Below, one piece after another: positions 7,113 through 11,913 of a stretch of 11,913 nucleotides of DNA (position 1 is the first letter of the stretch; each line of letters opens with the position of its first letter). The DNA lies in assembly GCA_046155885.1 (NCBI GenBank), contig JBJXFU010000109.1, forward strand, positions 1 through 11,913, written 5' to 3'. Under the pieces are notes generated by a model. That model searched no databases, was not told where the DNA came from, and saw only the letters and a list, made by a program, of their open reading frames with translations. This DNA is from JAOADN01 sp046155885. Lineage in GTDB: Bacteria > Pseudomonadota > Alphaproteobacteria > Rhodobacterales > Rhodobacteraceae. Both the position numbers and the translations under genes were made by a program.

Positions 7113-7717
7113 CCTCAATCCACCACTACCCCGTTGCTCCGCCGGGAGCGCGTCAGCTGCCATTCGTCCATCCTTGCCATGCCGGGCCGTCCACACCCGG
7201 TGGATTGGCCGCCTCTTGCGCCAGCCAAGGCACAGCGTGTGCCCGGCGGCCGGCACTCCCTGGCCAAATGCCTAGAAGACCCGCAGCGGGGTGGCAAACC
7301 CCTTCATCCACCTTTCGCAACAAAGGACCGACCGGTCGGCGCGGCCGGCGGACCGGCGGGCGGTTCCTGCCAAAGGCGGCCGGACACGACGCCCCGACCG
7401 ATCCGCAGGTTCCCGGTCGCGCGTCAAGCCCGCCACCCTGATCGGGGTGATGTGAGACTGCCGAACTGGGTCGCTTGGGCATGGCGTTCTCCGCGTATCC
7501 CGCCCATGGCCTACCGGCGGTGCGCGCGTGGAATTCCCGATGGCTTCGGCAGGCGCCGGGCAATCCGCTCTCACCCCCCCGGCACGCAAGGCCGCGAGTG
7601 CCTCGCGGCAGAAACGGGCAAGTCCAATCACGATCTGGCCGCAACCTCGGCCCTGCGACTAAAGGGAGACTCAGAGTTGCCGAAACTGCGATCGTTTAAA
7701 CTAACCCGTTGATTTCA
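7113..7717. other. 600-base region without a convincing gene, upstream of the importer operon
   Basis: Open frames of up to about 160 codons cross this stretch on both strands. Their predicted products are rich in Gly, Arg and Pro, lack family motifs and lack ribosome-binding sites, so I treat them as chance. It probably contains the promoter of the importer operon. One weak candidate, read on the minus strand, is TTGCCA, a 17-base spacer and TAGGCA near 7270-7298. I do not list it as a feature because the -10 is poor. Two adjacent palindromes are listed separately. Confidence 0.45.
7311..7339. promoter_or_regulatory. Two adjacent palindromes, candidate operator upstream of the importer operon
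   Basis: CCTTT-CGCAAC-AAAGG (7311-7326) is followed one base later by the perfect 12-base palindrome CCGACCGGTCGG (7328-7339). The second has the compact symmetric form common for TetR-family operators. The pair lies about 200 bases upstream of the binding-protein start. No regulator gene is visible in the window, so the binding protein and the regulated gene are unknown. Confidence 0.4.
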
Positions 7718-7757
7718 TGGTACCGCCTCCCCGGCTCGAACGGGGGATCCCTAGATC
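7718..7757 (-). pseudogene. tRNA 3'-end-like fragment, possible attachment-site scar
   Basis: On the minus strand this reads as the last third of a tRNA. A T-stem CCCCG (7745-7741) and its partner CGGGG (7733-7729) enclose a seven-base loop TTCGAGC with the canonical TTCRA. AGGCGGT follows as a 3' acceptor strand, then one unpaired A and CCA. Upstream, GATC-TAGG-GATC could be the stem of a long variable arm, as in Leu or Ser tRNAs. No matching 5' acceptor strand (ACCGCCT or a wobble variant), D-arm or anticodon arm lies upstream, so the gene is not complete. Integrative elements that insert into tRNA genes often leave such a 3' copy at their far end. The alternatives are a decayed tRNA gene or chance. 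Confidence 0.45.
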
Positions 7758-7776
7758 CACAACGGCACCGACCGCC

Positions 7777-7811
7777 AAAAGAGTGACTAGATCGTGACCA
7801 GGGATCTTCAC
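7777..7811 (-). terminator. Candidate intrinsic terminator of tRNA-Phe
   Basis: Read on the minus strand, GTGA plus AGATC pairs with GATCT and TCAC across a two-base bulge (AG). The loop is nine bases and TCTTTT follows at once. The stem starts 26 bases after the tRNA CCA end and makes a sensible end for the tRNA transcript. The bulge and the interrupted T-tract make it imperfect. Confidence 0.5.
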
Positions 7812-7837
7812 GCGTCTAGCCAACTAGTTGAAATTTA

Positions 7838-7913
<76 letters not shown>

Positions 7914-7927
7914 CCGAGGGCTTCGGC

Positions 7928-7956
7928 TTCTTAGGCGAGGGGGCGGGGCCTGTCCA
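7928..7956 (-). promoter_or_regulatory. Candidate sigma-70 promoter of tRNA-Phe
   Basis: On the minus strand TGGACA (7956-7951), one mismatch from TTGACA, is separated by exactly 17 bases from TAAGAA (7933-7928), which keeps three of six consensus positions. Transcription would start near 7921 and give a leader of under ten bases before the mature tRNA end at 7913. This close spacing is normal for tRNA genes. Confidence 0.55.
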
Positions 7957-7972
7957 GAGGGAAGTCGCGCCC

Positions 7973-8179
7973 CTAGCCGGGCCTCCCGCGATCCGGCCCG
8001 GGCGGGTCGTCCGGAGGTTCCTCCGCTTCCGGGTCCCGAGCCCTAGGACCTTCGAGCGTATCGCCGGGAACCACGTAAGAGCCAGTCAGCCACCGCCCGA
8101 GATCGACATCGGCGCAGCGCCGCGAACAGAAGGGGCGGTAGCGCATGTCGGCCGGGCGTTTGCAGATCGGGCAGGTCAC
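7973..8179 (-). CDS. yacG: DNA gyrase inhibitor YacG (small zinc-binding protein)
   Basis: The 68-residue protein has the YacG zinc knuckle: CPIC (C3, C6) and CSRRC (C18, C22), followed by ADVDLGRWLTGSYVVPG (23-39), which is the family signature. In E. coli YacG binds gyrase and blocks its DNA binding, so it acts in the cytoplasm. The C-terminal half (about 41-68) is acidic and Pro-rich, probably disordered, as in other alphaproteobacterial copies. The start is GTG at 8179, overlapping the RNase E/G stop codon (GTGA at 8176-8179). No good Shine-Dalgarno is seen, so it is probably translated by coupling. Length and motif agree with the family. Confidence 0.95.
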   Translation of the reverse strand: MTCPICKRPADMRYRPFCSRRCADVDLGRWLTGSYVVPGDTLEGPRARDPEAEEPPDDPPGPDRGRPG

Positions 8180-9243
8180 GGGCCCGGTTCCCCGGTTCCG
8201 GCCACGGCGATCGCGCGGGCAAGCGGCAGGCTGTCGCGCCGCCGCTGCAGCTCGAAATTGCCGAGTGGCGTCCAGCCGGCAAGGGTCACGTCATCGCCTG
8301 CTGCACGGAATGCCGCGCGCAGCTTCTCGGCGATCTGCGGACGGTGGCGTTTCGGCATCGGCGCAAAGTCGACGGTGATCTGCCCGCCAAGCCCGCGCAG
8401 CCGGAGCTGGCGCGGCAGGTCGTGGGCGGCCGCGATGTTGGCCTTCAGCCCGGCCGCGGCCGACATGTCACCGCCGGTATTCACATCGACCGCGATAAGC
8501 GCCCGGGTCGGTTCGATCGTCATCGACCCGCCGCCGGCAAGCGCCACCCCGGGCAGGAGGAGGTCCGCAACCATGCCGTCGATGCCCAGGTCGGCGAAAG
8601 CGCCATCGCCTGATTCAACCGCATCCGGAGGCGGGTCGGACCAGTCGCGTCGCGCCCGTTCATGCGGGTCAGGCGCGTCAAGCAGAAGTTCCGGAGGCCC
8701 TGTCAGGTCGGACATGACACGGGCGCAAAGGTCGGTAAGCGCGGCGATTTCGGCCGCGATCTCTCCGGCTTCCGCCGATCGCGCGGCGCCACGGAGGATC
8801 AGGCCCGGTTCCTCGCCGCCCGGCAGGCCGGCGAGGACCGCCTCAAGCCGCGCACGGTCGGTCGCATCGCGGACCCGGCGCGAAATGTTCCGCCCGGGCG
8901 CACCGGGGGTGACGATGGCGAGCCGGCCGGTAAAGACCACCCGCCGCGTCAGGGGCGCCGCCTTGCCGGGCTCGGCCACACCCGTAGCCTGAACGATGAC
9001 CGGCCGGCCGGGGGCGATCCCGCCGGTTTCGCGCAGGAAGCCGGACACGCCCCCGGGCAGCCGAAGAAAGACGCCGCCCTGTCCCTTCGCCGGCCGGTCG
9101 GGAAGGGCGCGGAAGACGGCGCCCGCGCCCGGCGGGGACCCGTCGGGCGGCGCAACGATCAGGTCCTCGAGCCGCCCGTTCTCGACCAGCGCGGCGGCTT
9201 CCCGTCCGAGAAACCGCCCGAGGATCGCGACCCGACCCTTCAT
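8176..9243 (-). CDS. rng: Short ribonuclease E/G family endoribonuclease
   Basis: The 355-residue protein belongs to the RNase E/G family, which cuts single-stranded RNA in rRNA and mRNA maturation. An S1-like part spans about 35-105. VDVNTG (252-257) and the DF of ITVDFAPM (289-296) supply the two catalytic metal-binding aspartates, D253 and D292. RQLRLRGLGG (278-287) between them is a family hallmark, and GRNISRRV (117-124) resembles the 5'-sensor region. The family core ends at WTPLGNFELQRRR (324-336). The CPxCxGxG zinc-link that follows in E. coli RNase E and RNase G is absent, so this is the compact form, shorter than the 489-residue RNase G. The ATG at 9243 has GAGG upstream and overlaps the maf stop (ATGA at 9240-9243). 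The symbol is by family only. Confidence 0.9.
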   Translation of the reverse strand: MKGRVAILGRFLGREAAALVENGRLEDLIVAPPDGSPPGAGAVFRALPDRPAKGQGGVFLRLPGGVSGFLRETGGIAPGRPVIVQATGVAEPGKAAPLTRRVVFTGRLAIVTPGAPGRNISRRVRDATDRARLEAVLAGLPGGEEPGLILRGAARSAEAGEIAAEIAALTDLCARVMSDLTGPPELLLDAPDPHERARRDWSDPPPDAVESGDGAFADLGIDGMVADLLLPGVALAGGGSMTIEPTRALIAVDVNTGGDMSAAAGLKANIAAAHDLPRQLRLRGLGGQITVDFAPMPKRHRPQIAEKLRAAFRAAGDDVTLAGWTPLGNFELQRRRDSLPLARAIAVAGTGEPGP

Positions 9244-9965
9244 CGCACCTCTTCCTGCGCCGACAGGCTCAATCCCGCCGCATCCAGCAGCCCGGCGGTT
9301 TCGGCAAGCGGCAAACCGACCACGCCGCTGAACGACCCCTGGAGCCATGTGACATGCGCGCCGAAGCGGCCCTGTATGGCGTAGCCGCCCGCCTTGCCGC
9401 GCCATTCGCCGCTGGCGAGATAGGCCGCGATCTGGCCTTCGGTGAGGGCACGCACCTTGACGGTCGTCTCCACAACACGCTCCCAGCTGCGCGCGCCGCG
9501 ACGGACGACGACCGCGGTCAGCACACGGTGGCGCCGGCCGGACAAGGCCGTCAGAAATCGGCGCGCCTCGGCCTCGTCGCCGGGCTTTCCGAGAATCCGG
9601 CGGCCGATGGCGACGGTCGTGTCGGCGCAAAGCAGCACCTCGCCGTCGCCGTCCTTCGTCAATGGGGATGCTGGGTCCGGCAAGGCGGAAGGGTGCAGGC
9701 GGGCGGCGCCGGACAGCGCGTCGGCCTTCTCGCGCGCGACGCGAAGGCAATAGGCGCGTGGGACCTCGCCGGCGAAGGGTGCTTCATCCAGTTCGGCGGC
9801 GCGGACCTCACCGGGCACGAAGCCGATCTGCGCCAGAAGGTCCAGGCGGCGCCGGCTGGCTGACCCGAGTACGAGACGGGGCCGGGGCGTCGCGGCGGAC
9901 GGCGTCGTTGGCAAGGCGTCTTTCGGGCCCGCGATCCGGCCCTCTCCGGCGGTCCGAAAGGTCAT
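9240..9965 (-). CDS. maf: Maf-family nucleotide pyrophosphatase (YhdE type)
   Basis: The 241-residue protein belongs to the Maf house-cleaning pyrophosphatases, which hydrolyse dTTP, UTP and modified pyrimidine nucleotides to monophosphates. Motifs in order: LVLGSASRRRLDLL (31-44), AREKA (77-81), CADTTVAIGRRILGKP (113-128) with the catalytic aspartate D115, LSGRRHRVLTAV (141-152) and GGYAIQG (193-199), whose glutamine is typical of the YhdE subgroup. Three points are odd. The first motif has Arg where the family usually has Pro (SASPRR). The linker between AREKA and CADTT is longer than usual, about 31 residues. About 28 residues precede the first strand. The ATG at 9965 has no Shine-Dalgarno; an in-frame TTG at 9914 would remove most of the extension. 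The gene lies 141 bases after infA and overlaps the RNase gene by four bases. Confidence 0.92.
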   Translation of the reverse strand: MTFRTAGEGRIAGPKDALPTTPSAATPRPRLVLGSASRRRLDLLAQIGFVPGEVRAAELDEAPFAGEVPRAYCLRVAREKADALSGAARLHPSALPDPASPLTKDGDGEVLLCADTTVAIGRRILGKPGDEAEARRFLTALSGRRHRVLTAVVVRRGARSWERVVETTVKVRALTEGQIAAYLASGEWRGKAGGYAIQGRFGAHVTWLQGSFSGVVGLPLAETAGLLDAAGLSLSAQEEVR

Positions 9966-10013
9966 GGCAGGGTACGCGGACAGCGGGCAAAGGCTCCCGC
10001 CGCGGGGTACGGG

Positions 10014-10030
10014 GCGGGCGGACCGCCCGC
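10014..10030 (-). promoter_or_regulatory. Perfect 17-base palindrome between infA and maf
   Basis: GCGGGCGGACCGCCCGC is symmetric around its central A and could form a seven-base-pair hairpin with a three-base loop. It lies in the 141-base gap, 76 bases after the infA stop codon and 48 bases before the maf start. No U-tract follows. It may separate high infA expression from low maf expression, by partial termination or mRNA processing. This role is inferred from position. Confidence 0.35.
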
Positions 10031-10106
10031 GCCGGGCTTCCGGACCGGCCGCTCCGGAACCCGGGTGCCGATGGCGAGGTTCACTGCGGAGAGGTAGGTC
10101 GGACGC

Positions 10107-10325
10107 CTACTTGAAGCGGTAATTGATCCGCCCCTTGCTGAGGTCATAGGGCGTCATTTCCACCTGCACCTTGTCGCCCGCGAGGACGCGGATGCGGTTC
10201 TTGCGCATCTTTCCCGCCGTGTGCGCGATGATCTCATGGCCGTTTTCGAGCTCGACCCGGAACGTCGCGTTGGGCAGGAGTTCCTTCACGGTACCGGGGA
10301 ATTCGAGCATCTCTTCCTTGGCCAT
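10107..10325 (-). CDS. infA: Translation initiation factor IF-1
   Basis: The 72-residue protein MAKEEMLEFPGTVKELLPNA... is IF-1, a single OB-fold that occupies the ribosomal A site during initiation. Family hallmarks are intact: NATFRVELENGHEIIAHTAG (19-38), KMRKNRIRVLAGDKV (39-53) and MTPYDLSKGRINYRFK (57-72). The ATG at 10325 has GGAG five bases upstream and gives the standard 72-residue length, so I reject the GTG two codons earlier (10331). It is the first gene of the housekeeping cluster infA-maf-RNase E/G-yacG. Confidence 0.98.
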   Translation of the reverse strand: MAKEEMLEFPGTVKELLPNATFRVELENGHEIIAHTAGKMRKNRIRVLAGDKVQVEMTPYDLSKGRINYRFK

Positions 10326-10345
10326 GGTCACTCCGACTTGCGTTA

Positions 10346-10365
10346 CCCCGCCGGTAGCCGCGGGG
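10346..10365 (-). promoter_or_regulatory. Hairpin in the infA leader
   Basis: CCCCGC (10346-10351) and GCGGGG (10360-10365) form a six-base-pair stem with an eight-base loop. It lies about 20 bases upstream of the infA ATG and downstream of the candidate promoter, so it would sit in the 5' untranslated region. No U-tract follows it. Function unknown. Confidence 0.3.
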
Positions 10366-10372
10366 CGGGCCC

Positions 10373-10401
10373 TAGATGCGCCCGATGCCGGAGCTTTTCA
10401 A
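10373..10401 (-). promoter_or_regulatory. Candidate infA promoter overlapping the RTX remnant stop codon
   Basis: On the minus strand TTGAAA (10401-10396) is followed after exactly 17 bases by CATCTA (10378-10373). The -35 differs from consensus at one position; the -10 is weak. The TGA stop of the RTX remnant (10400-10398) lies inside the -35 hexamer. Transcription would begin near 10366, about 40 bases upstream of the infA start. Confidence 0.42.
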
Positions 10402-10428
10402 GCGGAATGTACGGGATACCCGCCCAGG

Positions 10429-10476
10429 CTCCGGGCCATGCTCCGGGCCGCGCCCCGGGCCGCGCCCCGGGCCGCT
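10429..10476. repeat. Four tandem 12-bp repeats at the RTX remnant 3' end
   Basis: Four head-to-tail units at 10429-10440, 10441-10452, 10453-10464 and 10465-10476 share the core CCGGGCC. The middle units read CTCCGGGCCGCG and CCCCGGGCCGCG; the outer ones differ by one or two further bases. In the remnant frame they encode repeated Ala-Ala-Arg-Gly and Met-Ala-Arg-Ser quartets. The repeats begin about 60 bases after the last recognisable RTX-type sequence. Confidence 0.85.
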
Positions 10477-11785
10477 TCGGGGGGCAGGTGCCGCCGCCGC
10501 CGCGCCGGGTTGTCGGCCGACGTCCCGGTCGTGCCGTTCGAATACTTGAACGTCGTCTGCCCGGTGATGGTCGATCCATCCGGCAGCACGATGTTCGTCG
10601 CGTCCGCCGTCAGGTTGATCTCGGTGATCCCGAGGAAGGCGAGCGTGCGGACGGTCGAGGACCCGTCGGCATTCGTCACCAGCACCTTGAACTTCGTGAA
10701 GTCCGCGTCGGCCGAGGTCAGCTTGCCGTCGCCGTTCGTATCGAACACCGACCGCAGCGCCTCCATGTCGCCTTGGGCGGTCGGGTTCCACTCGGTGAAC
10801 ACGTACTGCCGCTTCTCGGTGATCGCGTTGCGCCCGTCGGGGTCGTAGAACAGCACCCCGTTCCCGGCGGCGGCCCACGCCGTCCGCTCCCTCAGGCCAT
10901 CGCCCGACCCGTCGAAGAACCGCGTCGAGCGGGAGAGTTCGGTGATCCGCACCCCGTCGCCGTCGAGGTCGAGAAGGATGGGCAGGCCGACCTTCATCTT
11001 GCCGTCGGCGATGTCCTTGTAGGTCTTGTCGGTATGGTACGACCCGGAGAAAGAAGTGCCGCCCAGGCTCTTCTGGTTTGCGTCGCCTGCCTTCTTGGTT
11101 TCCCCAGGCGACTTCGAGTTCGGAGAGGAACCGCTGGGCCGTCCGTCCCCGTTGTTGGCCCCCCCCGCATGGCGCATGGCATCGAGATACGAGGCTCCAG
11201 CCCTGACGGTCTTCACGCCCGCCGGCGTATTGATCGTCTGATAGTGGCCTACCGGAGCGCCGCCCGGACCCGCGGTGAACCTGCCGCCCAGCGCGTTTTC
11301 CAGATTGAGAATGTCTTCATTCGTGACAAACGGCAGGTCTGAAGTCGGCGTTCTTGGGATGTTTGGATGACTACTGTTCCAGTCATTCAACGCTCGCGCG
11401 GCATCGACCATGTCCGGATATTGATACTGGTTCATGGCCTTCTTGGTGAACTCATGGACCAATCTCTTCAAATCCGGCTCCTGATCACCGGCGAATAGCA
11501 GGTCAATCAACCCGCTGTCGGCTAGAATTGTGCCCACCTGATCATTGATAGCATCCAGGTTCCTTATGGCTTCTTCGACCTTTCTCTCGCCAAGCCATGC
11601 ACCGCCTACTGCGCCGAAAAGGGCACCTATTGCTGCGCCAGGAGGGCCGAAAGCCGCTCCGCCGACCCATCCTATGGCTGCCGCGCCTGCTTCCGCACCG
11701 ATCAGTGAACCTCCAAACCCACCGACCTGGACTGCGACATCTTGAGCTGTTCCATTTCTTGCGGCAGCGACAATATCGACAGAGC

Positions 11786-11789
11786 TTAG
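11786..11789. repeat. Likely target-site copy TTAG at the insertion boundary
   Basis: TTAG lies immediately outside the element end that begins GGAACGTCTGAAGAACC at 11790. IS5-group elements commonly target YTAR sites and duplicate four bases. The second copy would lie beyond the right edge. Confidence 0.5.
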
Positions 11790-11913
11790 GGAACGTCTGA
11801 AGAACCTGCCACTTTCGGTGTGATCTGGTAGGCTTGGGCAACCCTGCAAGGAGCCGCGCCGATGCCGAAGCAGCCCGCCTTTCTCGGTCTTCGCGATGCG
11901 ATGAAGAAGAAGC
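11790..11913 (+). mobile_element. Left end of an IS5-like insertion sequence, truncated by window edge
   Basis: The element is inferred from three things seen together. The RTX-type frame loses resemblance to its family at 11790. The sequence GGAACGTCTGAAGAACC at the boundary looks like an IS5-type terminal repeat. A transposase start with a strong ribosome-binding site follows 72 bases in, in the opposite direction. The right end, the second inverted repeat and the second target copy are outside the window. The exact family within the IS5 group is not certain. Confidence 0.7.
11862..11913 (+). CDS. IS5-like transposase, N-terminal fragment at window edge
   Basis: ATG at 11862 starts MPKQPAFLGLRDAMKKK, 17 residues before the window ends. 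AAGGAG at 11848-11853 lies eight bases upstream, an excellent ribosome-binding site. The N-terminus resembles IS5-group transposases that start MPKQxxFPGLxxAMxKK and continue into a 'TRREKFLxEMDxVVPW' segment, which would lie outside the window. It would catalyse cut-and-paste transposition by a DDE domain. It is the only gene called on the plus strand. The short visible length limits confidence. Confidence 0.7.
   Translation, partial: MPKQPAFLGLRDAMKKK

Larger units (their letters stand above)
10398..11789 (-). pseudogene. Remnant of a large RTX-type, EF-hand-containing protein, cut by an insertion sequence
   Basis: The host part of this frame is 463 codons, starting at the insertion point with LSSVDIVAAARNGTAQDV and lacking a start codon. 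A glycine-zipper stretch (about 22-67) is followed by a helical segment (about 68-135) and a polar linker rich in Gly, Ser and Asn (about 205-250). Then comes ILLDLDGDGVRITELSRSTR (271-290) and FFDGSGDG. DTNGDGKLTSADADF (350-364) is an EF-hand-like calcium loop. This LDLDGDG block is typical of very large secreted calcium-binding proteins of marine and soil alphaproteobacteria, where the chain normally continues well beyond GTTGTSAD. Here it turns at about residue 427 into Arg/Ala repeats and stops at a TGA. Both ends are therefore abnormal. The first part (11300-11789) is visibly less GC-rich than its neighbours, which suggests transfer. A functional short protein is unlikely. Confidence 0.75.

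Noticed and set aside
7153..7644. Minus-strand frame of 163 codons upstream of the binding-protein gene
   Set aside because: No motif, no Shine-Dalgarno, and a low-complexity Gly/Arg/Pro composition. It could be a small unknown protein, but nothing supports it.
5799..7712. Plus-strand frame of 637 codons antisense to the binding protein
   Set aside because: The composition is that of a complement shadow, and the minus strand encodes a recognised family with a signal peptide.
9962..10147. Minus-strand frame of 61 codons between infA and maf whose stop overlaps the maf start by four bases
   Set aside because: The overlap looked like coupling, but the frame begins inside infA, has no motif, and contains the 17-base palindrome. 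Chance is more likely.
10429..10476. CRISPR-like array in the 12-bp repeats
   Set aside because: The repeats are short, contiguous and have no spacers. No cas gene is visible.
10221..11342. Plus-strand frame of 373 codons antisense to the RTX remnant
   Set aside because: No recognisable domain and no ribosome-binding site; the minus strand has the EF-hand and LDLDGDG motifs.
11790..11849. First 20 codons of the minus-strand RTX frame starting at a TTG
   Set aside because: This part lies inside the insertion-sequence end, so it is not native coding sequence even though the frame stays open through it.

Overview
The window is very GC-rich DNA. Its gene order, codon use and protein types suggest an alphaproteobacterium of the Rhodobacteraceae/Paracoccaceae kind. 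This rests on recognised families, chiefly infA-maf-RNase E/G-yacG followed by tRNA-Phe, and on the 72-residue IF-1; it is inference, not a database match. Every confidently called gene lies on the minus strand. The one plus-strand gene is a partial insertion-sequence transposase at the right edge.

Right edge to left, in the direction of transcription: (1) 11790-11913 is the left end of an IS5-like element. It has inserted into a large RTX-type, EF-hand-containing protein gene, and 10398-11789 is the surviving remnant, which has lost its true start and has an abnormal 3' end. (2) 7973-10325 is a compact housekeeping cluster: infA, maf (yhdE-type), a short RNase E/G and yacG. The last three are joined by 4-base stop/start overlaps. 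A putative infA promoter overlaps the stop codon of the RTX remnant. tRNA-Phe(GAA) follows with its own candidate promoter and terminator. Beyond it is a fragment shaped like the 3' end of another tRNA, a possible attachment-site scar. (3) 7113-7717 holds no convincing gene but has two adjacent palindromes upstream of a transporter operon. (4) 3068-7112 is a complete ABC importer operon: a YnjB-like binding protein, two permeases and a PotA-like ATPase. (5) 1845-2849 is a family 2 glycosyltransferase, and 599-1747 is a XylX-like 2-keto-3-deoxy-sugar-acid dehydratase of the fumarylacetoacetate hydrolase fold. (6) 1-598 is a region with degenerate repeats and, at the very edge, a helix-turn-helix segment resembling an IS630-type transposase.

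The importer forms one working unit: periplasmic capture, a two-subunit channel and an ATPase. Its substrate is unknown. The XylX-like enzyme and the glycosyltransferase share its strand but have no demonstrated link to it. The housekeeping cluster brings together translation initiation, nucleotide sanitation, RNA processing and gyrase control. I found no convincing new multi-gene system. The points most worth a second look are the disrupted RTX gene, the tRNA-like scar, the RNase E/G without a visible zinc-link motif coupled to yacG, and the palindrome pair upstream of the importer.
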